A DNA stretch of 64,000 nt from Hymenobacter tibetensis (GCF_022827545.1 NZ_CP094669.1:4085001-4149000), one strand, 5' to 3'; positions 25,208 through 34,880 are shown, numbered from the stretch's first letter. A program made the numbers and translations. The notes: generated by a model from the sequence alone, not told the origin.

Positions 25208-26665
25208 ATGCGAAAGATTAACTCATCATTTACTGCTTCCTCTAAAAGGATGCTGCAACGGTGCGCTAGCGCGGTACTGCTTGCCAGCGCGGGCTTAGCC
25301 GGTTTGGCGTCCTGCACCGAAACGCTGGAAGAATCGGTTGCCCCTAGCACTGTGGGTGCTGCCGACTCCGAAACGGTGGAGGCGAGCTTCAGCCCAACAC
25401 AGCGCAACCGCCCGGTGCTACCCGCCACGGCTTCTTTGGAAAAGGCCACGTTCATTGACCCAACCGTCACCATCACCGGCGCCAATTCCATTCTACTGGG
25501 TCCCCAAATCTACATTGGCCCGTTTGCGCGCTTGCTCGCCGACGACAGAAAAGACAAAGACCGTAGCACCGGCACTCCCGTTACTGCGGTGAGCTTGCAA
25601 GGCAACGGCCACGACGAGGACATCCAAATCCGGATTGGCAAGGAAACCAACCTGCAAGACAACGTAACCGTGGTTGCCGACGCCAACCGTTCCGGCGCCG
25701 ACCGTGCCAAAGTAGCTGCGCTGGGCATCGAGGGCGTGGAAATTGGCGAGCGGGTTATTCTGGCTCACGGCTCCACCGTGAAGGGCCCTGCCCAGATTGG
25801 CATCGAGGGCACCAACATCCCCGTCGACCCCGACGACGACCAGGAGGTATTCCTTAGCTTTGGCTGCGAAATTGATGGGGCTATTTTAGAGAAGAACACC
25901 GGGGTATCGGCGTTGGCCCGTGTGGGTCCGGGGGTGCGGCTGCGCAGTGGCTACATTGTTCTGCCCGGCAAGAACGTAACCACCCAGGCCGAAGCCGATG
26001 ACCCAGGGCTTGGCAAAGTCCGGCTGCTAGTGGAAGCCGACATCCTATTTAATGAAGGCGTGTTGGAAGTCAATATTGCTTTCGCCCGCGAGTACTCACG
26101 CCTTTTCCGCGAAAACCCGTCGAACGTGCGCGGCATCAACTTCGACCCTGGTAACACGGGCTTCAACCCCAACCGCGACCTTCCAAAACTGGCTGGCCGC
26201 CCAACCCAGATACCGGGTTACCGCAACCGCATCATCGGTGAGGTGTCCATTGCAAACTCGTTCCCAGACCTTCAGCACGTGCTAGGCGAGGGCATTTCCA
26301 TCCGAGCTGATGAAGGGGAGCCCTTCGTGATTGGCCGCATTGCCCGCATGGACGACAACGTTATCTTCCACGCCCTAGAGCAAACGCCTATTCAGGCCGG
26401 CGACAACATCCGCTACGGCGAACGGTCTATTGTGCACGGCGGTGGCCGGCGCCCCCTAGCTGGTGGCGGCGACGATGAGCCTACCATTCTGGAAGACAAT
26501 GTGCAGCTCAAAAGCCAGGCAGTGGTGTTCCGCTCGCTCATTGGGCGAGGCGCTAGTGTGGGCCGCAAGTCGGCAGTTGTCAACACCGATGTTGCGCCTA
26601 ACACTGTAATTCCTGACCGGGTAGTCTACGTCAACAACGCCCTGTTCGGCCCCGTCGAGTGGTAA
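25208..26665 (+). CDS. Lipoprotein with a left-handed beta-helix, gamma-carbonic-anhydrase-like
   Basis: A 485-residue exported lipoprotein (signal peptide ending GLAGLASCTE). The mature part has hexapeptide-repeat character: ANSILLGPQIYIGPFARL, IRIGKETNLQDNVTVVADAN, VEIGERVILAHGSTVKGPAQ and later FVIGRIARMDDNVIFHALEQ and DNIRYGERSIVHGGGR. This layout, with NLQDNV and separate His residues on successive turns, resembles gamma-class carbonic anhydrases. Those are normally about 180 residues and cytoplasmic; this one is much longer, has inserts, and is exported. Zinc binding by three His is plausible but not proven, and a purely structural role is possible. Confidence 0.72.
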   Translation: MRKINSSFTASSKRMLQRCASAVLLASAGLAGLASCTETLEESVAPSTVGAADSETVEASFSPTQRNRPVLPATASLEKATFIDPTVTITGANSILLGPQIYIGPFARLLADDRKDKDRSTGTPVTAVSLQGNGHDEDIQIRIGKETNLQDNVTVVADANRSGADRAKVAALGIEGVEIGERVILAHGSTVKGPAQIGIEGTNIPVDPDDDQEVFLSFGCEIDGAILEKNTGVSALARVGPGVRLRSGYIVLPGKNVTTQAEADDPGLGKVRLLVEADILFNEGVLEVNIAFAREYSRLFRENPSNVRGINFDPGNTGFNPNRDLPKLAGRPTQIPGYRNRIIGEVSIANSFPDLQHVLGEGISIRADEGEPFVIGRIARMDDNVIFHALEQTPIQAGDNIRYGERSIVHGGGRRPLAGGGDDEPTILEDNVQLKSQAVVFRSLIGRGASVGRKSAVVNTDVAPNTVIPDRVVYVNNALFGPVEW

Positions 26666-26676
26666 ACAAAGCAGTT

Positions 26677-27198
26677 ATGCTACCCCAGCAACGGGTTGCT
26701 AGAAGTCTGAAAGCCTGGTTCCCACTGGGGAGCCAGGCTTTTTTCGCGGTGCTTTTCGTAGCTAGCCTGCTTGCAAGCTGCCACGAAAAGCAAGCGCCTA
26801 CAACCCCTAGTGCCTCCCTCGCGCCCGTCACAGGGTTGCGCACCACCTTGCTCGACACGGTAACCACCCTGCCCAACGGGCAGATTGCGTGGTCGACGTA
26901 CTGGCGGCTGTGTTGGGAACCTTACCCTGGCGCGCAAGCCTACGAAATGCAGACAGCCACCGATGAAGGCATTTCGCCCAAATTGCGCCGGCTTCCGGCT
27001 GCTTGTTATCGCCTACAGGTGGCCGCCGGCCGAAATGCCAAAAGCCAAGGCTTCCTGAACCGCAAGCAACTTCTAGACCTGCAAGCAGGCCAGCTCTCAT
27101 TTAGAATCCGAGCCGTGTTAGGGCCAAACCAGTTTAGCGCATGGTCGGCCCCTACCCGGTTGGAACCCGCTACCGCTGCCGCAGCTGCGCCTAACTAG
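26677..27198 (+). CDS. Lipoprotein of unknown function, possibly fibronectin-III-like
   Basis: A 173-residue product starting 12 bases after the preceding stop. The hydrophobic segment FFAVLFVASLLASC ends in a lipobox, but the N-terminal region before it (about 20 residues) is longer than usual. The mature part has WRLCWEPYPGAQAYEMQTAT and FSAWSAPTRLEP, which suggest a single fibronectin type III-like beta-sandwich. A terminator-like hairpin lies inside the signal-peptide coding region (26710-26741). The start could be GTG at 26659, which would overlap the previous gene. Confidence 0.65.
   Translation: MLPQQRVARSLKAWFPLGSQAFFAVLFVASLLASCHEKQAPTTPSASLAPVTGLRTTLLDTVTTLPNGQIAWSTYWRLCWEPYPGAQAYEMQTATDEGISPKLRRLPAACYRLQVAAGRNAKSQGFLNRKQLLDLQAGQLSFRIRAVLGPNQFSAWSAPTRLEPATAAAAAPN
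26710..26744 (+). terminator. Hairpin with T-run inside a signal-peptide coding region
   Basis: AAAGCCTGGTTCCC (26710-26723) pairs with GGGAGCCAGGCTTT (26728-26741), one wobble pair, 4-base loop, ending in TTTTTT at 26739-26744. It lies 45 bases after the beta-helix lipoprotein stop, so it looks like that gene's terminator, but it is also within the next reading frame. Confidence 0.7.
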
Positions 27199-27632
27199 AG
27201 TTGACTACTTCACTGCACAGCTCATTTTCTGTGGCAACACTGTTGCTAGCGTGCTTTCCACGAGGCCGCCGCCCCAACACAACTACAGTGTATCGGAGCG
27301 GCGGCTTTGTTGCTGGTTGTAGTAGCCGTAAAGCTGTGCTGTGTTGGCAGCGCAGGAGTTGCTTTCCTCACTCCTTTTTAAGCTACGCCTCACTTGGTTT
27401 CCTTAAGCTCCCCTGCTGCCGATAGAATAGACACGTATTGTCCTTGTCTATAGTATATTTCTTATATTTATTTTACTAGTGGAATATATAATTGACTATC
27501 ACGCGCTTACGAGATATTTAATGTTTCCTAATTGTTACTAAAATGTTATGCAAGCATAATTCATAATTCCTTAATCTAGTTTCGCGGTCGAAAACTGGAT
27601 GCTTTGTGCTGAAACCTAACCGCTCTTTTCCT
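27199..27632. other. 434-bp intergenic region upstream of the Oar-like receptor
   Basis: The left part holds a hairpin (11-bp arms 27265-27275 and 27295-27305, one wobble, then TTTGTTG), probably the end of the lipoprotein transcript. From about 27425 to 27600 the sequence is strongly AT-rich and likely holds the promoter and control region of the receptor gene. TAGTTTCG near 27576 is a near match to TAnnTTTG. No gene. Confidence 0.5.
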
Positions 27633-30600
27633 ATGAGAAACAAACTTCTACTTGTTCTACTACTGGGCTTTACGCTCCTGCTTGGCGGCCACGTTGGGCT
27701 TGGGCAAGGAGTTACCACGTCCGCCATGAAGGGGCTGGTGCTGGATAGCAAAAACCAACCGTTACCCGGCGCCACCGTGGTAGCCACCCACCTTCCGACC
27801 GGCACCAAATACGGCACTGCCACCCGCGACAATGGCCAGTACGACTTGCTCAACATGCGCGTTGGCGGACCGTATGAGCTGGCAATTTCCTTCGTGGGGT
27901 CCCAAACCTACACCGATACGGGCATTCAGCTGGCGCTCGGCAAAACGTTTGAAAGCAAAGTGACACTGGCCGATGGCACGCAGGCGCTGGGCGAGGTGGT
28001 AGTGAAGGGCAACCGCGACGGCCAAATCAACAAGGACCGCACGGGGGCATCCACCAACATCAGCAGTGCTGCTATCCGTACGCTGCCCACTATCAGCCGC
28101 TCCCAGGAAGATTTTACGCGCCTCACGCCCCAAAGCAGCGGCCTGAGCTTTGGCGGACGCAACACGCTTTACAACAACTTCTCGCTCGACGGCTCCATTT
28201 TCAACAACTCGTTCGGGCTAGATGCGCCTACGCCGGGCGGCCAAACCAACTCGCAGCCGGTTAGCCTCGATGCCATCGAGCAGTTGGAAGTGAGCTTGGC
28301 ACCTTACGATGTGCGGCAGGGTGGCTTTACGGGCGCCGGCGTGAATGCTGTAACCAAGAGCGGCACCAACGACTTTAAAGGCACCGTGTACACGTACCTG
28401 CGCAATGAGAGCCTAATCGGAGAGAAAGTAGGCGACGTTCAACTCACCAATCCCGACCTCAAATTCAACCAGACTGGGTTTGCGCTGGGCGGTCCTATCC
28501 TTAAGAACAAGCTGTTCTTTTTCACCAACGCTGAAATTACGCGGCGCGACGACCCAGGCCTCACGTTCCGTCCTGCTAGTAGCGCCGCTGAAGCCCAGGC
28601 CGCCCTCAACGGCTCGGTTGATGGGGTGAGCCGCGTATTGGAGAGTGACCTAATCAGCATTCGACAGCGCCTGATTGATGTGTATGGCTACGACCCCGGC
28701 ACCTACCGAGACTTTACCTACCGCACCTCCAGCGACAAGTTCCTGGTGAAATTCGACTGGAACATCACGCCCAAAAGCACTTTCTCGCTGCGCTACAACT
28801 ACCTGAAGAGCTACCGCGAGCAAGGTCCGCACCCCATTGCCATTGCGCCATCCAGCCGGGTGCAGGGCGTGAACACGCTGCAATATTCCAACTCGGGCTA
28901 CACCATCCACAACAACTTGAACTCATTGGTAGGCGAGTTAAACTCGCGCATCGGTGAGAAGTTCAGCAACAAGGCCCAACTCAGCTTCTCAGCTTTCCGC
29001 GACTACCGCGAACTGCCTTCCAACAAGCTGTTTCCGATGATAGACCTCACGCGCAACGGCACCACTTACGTGAGCGTGGGCACCGAGCAGTTTTCGGCTG
29101 AGAACCGGCTAGACCAGAACATTACGCAGTTCACTGATAACCTAAGCTACTTCGCTGGTGCCCACGTGCTAACGGCCGGCGTTACCTACGAGCAGTTCAA
29201 CTTCGTCAACGACTTCAATTTGCAGCGCTACGGCTACAATCGTCTCGAAGTAGACAGCTTGTTCAAGTACACAACTCCTGGGCAATCAGGCTTTTTAGAC
29301 CTCAATGCAACAGCTGAAGCCGGCGGCCGCAACCGGGTAAAGTCGGCGGACGTGAAGGTGGCGCAGTTGGGCTTGTACCTTCAGGATGAGTGGAACGTCA
29401 CGCCCGCGTTCAAGCTGACGCTTGGCGTCCGCGCCGACATGCCCATCTACAACACCGACGTGGCCCCGAACACCCAAATCCTGAACGCTCCCCTGCTCGA
29501 CTCCAAGGGCCAGCCAGCCACGGTTGACGTCACCAAGTTTCCGAAGAACACACCGTTGTTTTCGCCGCGGCTGGGTTTCAACTACGCCATCGAAAACGAC
29601 CTTACCACCCAGGTTCGGGGCGGCACGGGCATTTTCACCGGCCGTATTCCGTTCGTATGGATCAGCAACCAAGCTTCTAACTCGCAGTTCGACCCTGGCT
29701 ATACCTTCCAGATCAACGGTACGGCCAATGACTTCAAGTTTCCGCAGGTATGGCGCTCCAACCTGGCCATCGACCAGCAACTGCCGGGCGGTATTGTAGC
29801 TACGCTGGAAGCTATTTACTCTAAAGACCGGAATGCCGCCATTCACCGCAACTACAACTTCGTGACGCCGACCGAAACCCTAACGGGTGCGGATACGCGC
29901 TTGATTTATCCGGCGGCAGGTCCACGCATCACACCGGGTTTCACGGGTCCGGATGGGCAGTTCAGCTTCCTAGACGCCGGCGTGATTGTACTCGAAAACA
30001 CCAACAAAGGCTACCAGTACAACCTCACCGGACAGCTGAAAAAAGACTTCGCCAACGGCCTATACGTGCAAGCAGCCTACACCTACTCGCGCGCCAAAGA
30101 CGTAACGTCGAACCCCGGCGAAATTGCGGCCGATGCGTACCAGCGCAACCCGGTGATTGGCAATGCCAACAATCCGCAGCTGGCGTTCAGCGACTTTGGG
30201 TTGCAGCACCGCATCATTGGAGCCGCCGGTAAGCGCTTTAGCTATGGCAACGGGAAGATGGCCACCACGCTTAGCTTCTTCTTTGAAGCTGCCCAAGGCA
30301 ACCGCTTTTCCTACACCTACGCTGGCGACCTGAACCGCGACGGTATTCCGGGCAACGACTTGCTGTTTGTGCCTGCTACCCGCGACCAAATCAACCTGGT
30401 GGACATTCGGGATGCCGCGGGTACTGTGCTGGTTACGGCCGCGCAGCAGTGGGAGCAGCTGAATGCCTACATCAGCCAAGACGATTACCTGTCCGAGCAA
30501 CGTGGCAGCTTCACGGCCCGCAACGGCGCCATTAGCCCGTGGTACACCCAGTTGGATGCCAAGGTATTGCAGGACTTCTCGGTGGCAGCCGGTGAGCGGA

Positions 30601-30833
30601 AGCACACCTTCCAACTTAGCTTCGACATTCAGAACCTAGGCAACTTACTCAGCTCCGATTGGGGCGTGCGACGCGTGTACGCCAACAACCGGTTCATCGA
30701 AGCCAGCTACCCAACGGCCACCTCGAACGTGCCCGCGTACCAGTTCCGCGGCGGCAACCAAACCTTCATCAACAACACCGACCTCAACAGCCGCTGGCGT
30801 GCCCAGATTGGCCTGCGCTACATTTTCGATTAA
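27633..30833 (+). CDS. TonB-dependent receptor, Oar-like, with carboxypeptidase-regulatory domain
   Basis: A 1066-residue outer-membrane protein. After the signal peptide (MRNKLLLVLLLGFTLLLGGH) comes a CarboxypepD_reg-like beta-sandwich (AMKGLVLDSKNQPLPGATVV), then a plug domain (NISSAAIRTLPTISRS, SLDGSIFNNSFGLDAPTPGG, SLDAIEQLEVSLAPYDVRQGG), then a large beta-barrel ending in RWRAQIGLRYIFD with the terminal aromatic residue. The layout matches Oar proteins of Myxococcus and Bacteroidota, which import or export large substrates; the ligand is unknown. There is no SusD partner next to it. Terminator at 30859-30895. Confidence 0.92.
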   Translation: MRNKLLLVLLLGFTLLLGGHVGLGQGVTTSAMKGLVLDSKNQPLPGATVVATHLPTGTKYGTATRDNGQYDLLNMRVGGPYELAISFVGSQTYTDTGIQLALGKTFESKVTLADGTQALGEVVVKGNRDGQINKDRTGASTNISSAAIRTLPTISRSQEDFTRLTPQSSGLSFGGRNTLYNNFSLDGSIFNNSFGLDAPTPGGQTNSQPVSLDAIEQLEVSLAPYDVRQGGFTGAGVNAVTKSGTNDFKGTVYTYLRNESLIGEKVGDVQLTNPDLKFNQTGFALGGPILKNKLFFFTNAEITRRDDPGLTFRPASSAAEAQAALNGSVDGVSRVLESDLISIRQRLIDVYGYDPGTYRDFTYRTSSDKFLVKFDWNITPKSTFSLRYNYLKSYREQGPHPIAIAPSSRVQGVNTLQYSNSGYTIHNNLNSLVGELNSRIGEKFSNKAQLSFSAFRDYRELPSNKLFPMIDLTRNGTTYVSVGTEQFSAENRLDQNITQFTDNLSYFAGAHVLTAGVTYEQFNFVNDFNLQRYGYNRLEVDSLFKYTTPGQSGFLDLNATAEAGGRNRVKSADVKVAQLGLYLQDEWNVTPAFKLTLGVRADMPIYNTDVAPNTQILNAPLLDSKGQPATVDVTKFPKNTPLFSPRLGFNYAIENDLTTQVRGGTGIFTGRIPFVWISNQASNSQFDPGYTFQINGTANDFKFPQVWRSNLAIDQQLPGGIVATLEAIYSKDRNAAIHRNYNFVTPTETLTGADTRLIYPAAGPRITPGFTGPDGQFSFLDAGVIVLENTNKGYQYNLTGQLKKDFANGLYVQAAYTYSRAKDVTSNPGEIAADAYQRNPVIGNANNPQLAFSDFGLQHRIIGAAGKRFSYGNGKMATTLSFFFEAAQGNRFSYTYAGDLNRDGIPGNDLLFVPATRDQINLVDIRDAAGTVLVTAAQQWEQLNAYISQDDYLSEQRGSFTARNGAISPWYTQLDAKVLQDFSVAAGERKHTFQLSFDIQNLGNLLSSDWGVRRVYANNRFIEASYPTATSNVPAYQFRGGNQTFINNTDLNSRWRAQIGLRYIFD

Positions 30834-30858
30834 GTAACGCATAGCGAGTATTATTAGC

Positions 30859-30897
30859 AAAAAGGCCCCGAAGCACAATGCTTCGGGGCCTTTTTTT
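30859..30897. terminator. Terminator shared by the Oar-like and flavin-reductase genes
   Basis: Perfect 16-bp stem AAAAAGGCCCCGAAGC (30859-30874) with 30880-30895, loop ACAAT, T-run to 30897. It sits between two convergent genes. Confidence 0.9.
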
Positions 30898-30917
30898 GCG
30901 GAGTGCGCTGTGTAGGG

Positions 30918-31571
30918 CTAGCCGTTTGCGTCCTTGCTGCTCTCCTTGTACTGCGGGCCTTGGCCGGGCCGGGCGTAGGCAAATGCCCCCACCTGCGTAG
31001 CTCGGTAGTAAGTATCGAGGCCGGATACGCAAACATCGTCGACGGCGACCAGGTCGAGGGTGCCGTCGGGCAGCAGCACGTTTTCGGGAAGGTAGATATG
31101 CTCCACGGTGCCCACCAGGAGTGCCGTGCCGTTATGAATCGGCAATTCTTCCTTCAACCGCAACCCGATACTGATTTTGCTTTCAGCCACATAGGGCGCT
31201 GGAAAACCGTCGCGGAACTCGGCCGTGAAATGGCATTGCTCGAACTCCGATTCTTCGGCCGGGAAGTCGGCGGAGGTGTAGTGGGCCTGGGCTACAAAGC
31301 CGGCGTGCACGTGGTTGATGGTGAAACAGCCCGTGGTTTTCAGGTTCTGGTAGGTATGGCGCGGCACGGTGGTCGGCCGCGTAACGATGCCCAACACCGC
31401 TGGTGCCGACCCCAGGTGAATCACCGAGCTGAAAATGGCCAGGTTGGTGAACCCGCCTTCGTCGGCAGTGCCAATGAGGTTGGTGGGCTTGTAGCCGGGC
31501 AGAGCATTGATCAGGTTGAGACGAAATACCTTCTCGAAACCCTTAAGGTCGTCGGGGGTGATGTGGCGCAT
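30918..31571 (-). CDS. Flavin reductase-like FMN-binding protein
   Basis: A 217-residue protein of the flavin-reductase-like split-barrel family. TNLIGTADEGGFTNLAIFSS and the following PAVLGIVTRP form the FMN-binding part; CFTINHV and QAHYTSADFPAEESEFE are typical later blocks. Members reduce flavins or act as flavin-dependent oxidoreductases; the natural partner is not visible. It diverges from the aldo/keto reductase gene after a 335-bp gap. Confidence 0.85.
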   Translation of the reverse strand: MRHITPDDLKGFEKVFRLNLINALPGYKPTNLIGTADEGGFTNLAIFSSVIHLGSAPAVLGIVTRPTTVPRHTYQNLKTTGCFTINHVHAGFVAQAHYTSADFPAEESEFEQCHFTAEFRDGFPAPYVAESKISIGLRLKEELPIHNGTALLVGTVEHIYLPENVLLPDGTLDLVAVDDVCVSGLDTYYRATQVGAFAYARPGQGPQYKESSKDANG

Positions 31572-31906
31572 AAAGAAGTAGGGTATAAGCTAAACCACTT
31601 GCGGTGGTTGAAAACGTGAGCAGCAAGCAAAAGTAACCGGAGTTTGCGAGGCGCTATAGCCACGCCTGAAACCAAACGCGCATTGGTTGCCAGCACCAAA
31701 AGCTATGGGCAGCTGGAAAGGTTTATCTGTTTCTTGGTTGTGGGTACCCGGCCGCGACGCAAGCCCAGCATTCAACACAGCGCTTCGGTTTCAATCTGGC
31801 CCCACAGCCGCTGCCTATACCTACAGCATTCTGGTATATCATCGCCTTGTTGGCGTGGAATACGTTAGTGGTAGTATCGTTTTTCATTCCAATTAGACTA
31901 CTCATC
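31572..31906. other. 335-bp region between divergent redox genes
   Basis: Probably holds the promoters of the flavin reductase (left) and aldo/keto reductase (right). No exact TAnnTTTG box with a good -33 partner was seen. Short open frames on both strands look random. Confidence 0.4.
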
Positions 31907-32773
31907 ATGGCAGGCACAACCAGCACTTCTTTTGACGCTACCTACACATTGGGCGGCGATATCACCATCAACCGCATGGGCTACGGCGCCATGCGCATCA
32001 CCGGCGACGGTATCTGGGGTCCACCTAAAGACCACGACGAATCCATACGCGTACTGAAGCGGGCGGTGGAGCTAGGCGTCAACTTCATTGACACCGCTGA
32101 TAGCTACGGCCCGAACGTATCGGAAGAATTGATTGCCGAGGCCTTACACCCGTATCCGTCCAGTCTGGTGATTGCTACTAAGGGTGGACTTACGCGCACA
32201 GGTCCCAACCAATGGCCCATCAATGCTCACCCCGACCATCTGCGGCAAGCATTGGAAGGCAGCCTGAAGCGGCTGAAGCTCGATCAAATCGACTTGTACC
32301 AGCTGCACCGCATCGACCCGGAGGTACCCTTTGAACAAACGCTGGAATTTTTGCAGCAAGCCCAGGAACAAGGGCTGGTGAAGCATATTGGGTTGTCGGA
32401 GGTCACCGTCGAGCAAATCAAGAAGGCCCAGGAATACGTGCGGGTGGTGTCGGTACAGAACATGTACAGTGTTGACAACCGCAAGTGGGAGGCCGAACTG
32501 GAGTACACCGAGCAACACGGTATTGCGTTCATTCCGTGGTATCCGCTCAGCGGCGGCAACGAGCAGGCCCTCAGCAAACTCGACCAGATTGGCCAGAAAT
32601 ACAACGCCACCAAACAACAAGTGGCGTTGAGCTGGCTGCTGCACCGGGCGCCCAACATCCTGCTCATCCCGGGCACCTCGAAAGTGCAGCACCTGGAGGA
32701 GAATATGAAAGCAGCTTCCATCTCACTTTCGCAGGAAGATATGGCCGAACTGGAAGCACTGCATCAGGCCTAA
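31907..32773 (+). CDS. Aldo/keto reductase
   Basis: A 288-residue NADPH-dependent aldo/keto reductase (TIM barrel). The catalytic tetrad is visible as Asp and Tyr in FIDTADSYGPNVSEELIAEA, Lys in VIATKGGL, and His in DLYQLHRID. The C-terminal LLIPGTSKVQHLEENMKAA binds the cofactor phosphate. The frame is open from 31847, but MAGTTSTSFDATYTLGG at 31907 is the likely start. It resembles the YajO/AKR13-like group that accepts small aldehydes. It converges with the DUF885 gene over a 29-bp inverted repeat. Confidence 0.92.
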   Translation: MAGTTSTSFDATYTLGGDITINRMGYGAMRITGDGIWGPPKDHDESIRVLKRAVELGVNFIDTADSYGPNVSEELIAEALHPYPSSLVIATKGGLTRTGPNQWPINAHPDHLRQALEGSLKRLKLDQIDLYQLHRIDPEVPFEQTLEFLQQAQEQGLVKHIGLSEVTVEQIKKAQEYVRVVSVQNMYSVDNRKWEAELEYTEQHGIAFIPWYPLSGGNEQALSKLDQIGQKYNATKQQVALSWLLHRAPNILLIPGTSKVQHLEENMKAASISLSQEDMAELEALHQA

Positions 32774-32779
32774 CAGGCA

Positions 32780-32844
32780 CGCACAGAAAAGCGGGCTGAT
32801 TTCTTTGACGTTGTATCAAAGAAATCAGCCCGCTTTTCTGTGCG
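32780..32844. terminator. 29-bp perfect inverted repeat, bidirectional terminator
   Basis: Arms 32780-32808 and 32816-32844 match over 29 bases with a 7-base loop (CGTTGTA). It fills the whole gap between the ends of the aldo/keto reductase gene (32773) and the DUF885 gene (32855). Confidence 0.78.
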
Positions 32845-32854
32845 CGCTTAGTGG

Positions 32855-34705
32855 TTATTTCTCGCCGTAAGCCCAGGTATCCATCTTGCGTTCGAGCACT
32901 GAAAGCGGCATCACCCCGTCTTTGAGCAGCTCATCGTGGAAACCCGCCAAATGGAAATGCTCCTTATTTTGACCTGGATACTGCTCACGCAGCGCATTCG
33001 TCTTAGGTCCTAGCTGCTTCTGGTATTTTTCGCGTAGCTCCCGGATTTTCAGCGCGCCTATTTTGTAGCTCAGCGCCTGCCCCGGAATAGCCATGTACCG
33101 CTCGATTTCGGCCGTAGCGCCTTCTTCACTGATGGCTTCGTTCTCTAGCATGTAGGCAATGGCCTGTTCCCGGGTCATGTTTTTGCTGTGCATGGCTACG
33201 TCTACTACCAAGCGGACGGCGCGGTGCATCTCGTCGCCGAGGGCGCCCATGTACTGGTAGGGGTCGGTGTAGAGCCCTAGCTCTTTGCCCAGGCTTTCGG
33301 TGTATAGCGCCCAGCCCTCGCCCATGGCTCCATACCAGGCAAACCGGCGAAACTTCGGTAGCTTGTCGTTTTCCTGTTGCAGCGAAATCTGATAGTGGTG
33401 GCCCGGAATGGCTTCGTGCAAGAACAACGACTCCATGCCCGACGTCACGTTGAAGGTTTTGGCGTCCAGAATCGGGATGTAGAAGATGCCAGGCCGGGAG
33501 CCATCGGGGCTGCCTTGGTTGTACTCGGCTGAGGCCGAGGCGGCGCGGAAGGCTTCGGTTTGTCGAATTTCAAACGGCGTTTTGGGAGTGCGCCCAAACA
33601 TCTTGGACAGGTTGGGCGTGATTTTAGCCTGAATAGTCCGGAAAGCGCCCAACACATCTTCCGGCGTCTGGTACGGCATCAGCTTGGGGTCGGTCTTCAG
33701 CGACGCAAAGAAGGCTTTCAAGTCACCCTTGAACCCAACTTGCGCTTTCACTTTCTCCATTTCCGTACGAATGCGCTTCACTTCCGACAAGCCAGTCTGG
33801 TAAATTTCCTCGGGCGTTTTGTCGGTGGTAGTCCAGCTCTTCACGTAGTAGCGGTAGATTTCTGGCCCGCCAGGCACAGCCGCAATACCGGTAGTGGTCC
33901 GAGCTTTGGGCAGGTACTCTTTCTCCAAGAAGTTGCCGAGCTTCCGGTACGTAGGCACCAGCTCTTCCATGATGGCTTTCTTGTACGCGGCTGTAATCCG
34001 CTCTTTGTCTTCGGCGGAAATTTCTTTTGGGAAGCGGTTGATGGGGCCGTAGAACAAGCTCTTAGTTGGGTCCGTCACTTCTAAAGCACGCATCTGCGGA
34101 ACCATCCGCTCCACCAGCGTTTTGGGCAGCACCACCCCGGCCTTCATGCCTTGCCGGAAATTGACGATAGCCGAGTCGCCCCACACCGAGAAGCCACGTA
34201 CCCGGCCCAGCCAGTTATCGTAGTCTTTAGCTGTTTTGAACGGCTGCACTCCCTCGCCGGAGCCATACTGCCCCATAGAAATGGGCAAGCCCCAGAACTG
34301 CTGAAACGGCATCATCCAGAGGTTCAGCTTCAACCCTTCCAGCTTGGTTTCCAAGTCATACTGAAAGATGTCGTAGCTGATCTTGTCGTTTTCCGACAGC
34401 TTTTCGCGGTTGAATTTCTTGAGGCCGTTGAGGTATTTCTCGTAGAAGCCTTGCACCTGCTGGCGGAAGGCGCGGGTTTGGTCGTTCGGCAGCTGGTCGT
34501 TGTAGCGGTTGTCGCCCTGCGTGGTAGCCTCCAGCGGGAACAGGCGCGCCTGCTCTTCCCAGTACCCCGCAAACAGACCTGATAGGTCCTTGATTTTACT
34601 GATGTCCGTTTCGATAGGAGTGCTGCCATCCGCAGCAGGTTTTTGTTGGTTGCAAGCACCTAATAGGGTTGCAGCTAGCAAGCCAGTAAAGGCAAATTTC
34701 TTCAT
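32855..34705 (-). CDS. DUF885-family lipoprotein, likely zinc metallopeptidase
   Basis: A 616-residue lipoprotein (MKKFAFTGLLAATLLGACNQ, lipobox LGAC). The HExxPGHH motif HEAIPGHHYQ, about residue 430, is the zinc site of the DUF885 family, with the later Glu in GEGWALYTESLG. DUF885 proteins are thought to be metallopeptidases related to carboxypeptidase Taq; substrates are mostly unknown. It is located in the periplasm or outer membrane. The frame could start 4 codons earlier but the chosen start gives the normal signal peptide. Confidence 0.88.
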   Translation of the reverse strand: MKKFAFTGLLAATLLGACNQQKPAADGSTPIETDISKIKDLSGLFAGYWEEQARLFPLEATTQGDNRYNDQLPNDQTRAFRQQVQGFYEKYLNGLKKFNREKLSENDKISYDIFQYDLETKLEGLKLNLWMMPFQQFWGLPISMGQYGSGEGVQPFKTAKDYDNWLGRVRGFSVWGDSAIVNFRQGMKAGVVLPKTLVERMVPQMRALEVTDPTKSLFYGPINRFPKEISAEDKERITAAYKKAIMEELVPTYRKLGNFLEKEYLPKARTTTGIAAVPGGPEIYRYYVKSWTTTDKTPEEIYQTGLSEVKRIRTEMEKVKAQVGFKGDLKAFFASLKTDPKLMPYQTPEDVLGAFRTIQAKITPNLSKMFGRTPKTPFEIRQTEAFRAASASAEYNQGSPDGSRPGIFYIPILDAKTFNVTSGMESLFLHEAIPGHHYQISLQQENDKLPKFRRFAWYGAMGEGWALYTESLGKELGLYTDPYQYMGALGDEMHRAVRLVVDVAMHSKNMTREQAIAYMLENEAISEEGATAEIERYMAIPGQALSYKIGALKIRELREKYQKQLGPKTNALREQYPGQNKEHFHLAGFHDELLKDGVMPLSVLERKMDTWAYGEK

Positions 34706-34810
34706 GTAGAAAAGCACAACAGAGTTTTGTGGTCAAAAGGTAAGCGGTTTGCACGGTCCAAGGAAAAAGTTTGCCTTTTATGACAAGACCTTGTAACCGG
34801 TCCGACACCG

Positions 34811-34844
34811 GAAAGCCCCCAAGAAGCGTTTCTTAGAGGCTTTC
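34811..34844. terminator. Weak terminator-like hairpin
   Basis: GAAAGCC (34811-34817) with GGCTTTC (34838-34844), and inner AAGAA/TTCTT. It is downstream of the first T9SS gene on the reverse strand; no clear T-run. Confidence 0.4.
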
Positions 34845-34880
34845 AGGTGGGAAGCAGCACCAGCAAAAGATGGTGGCAGT

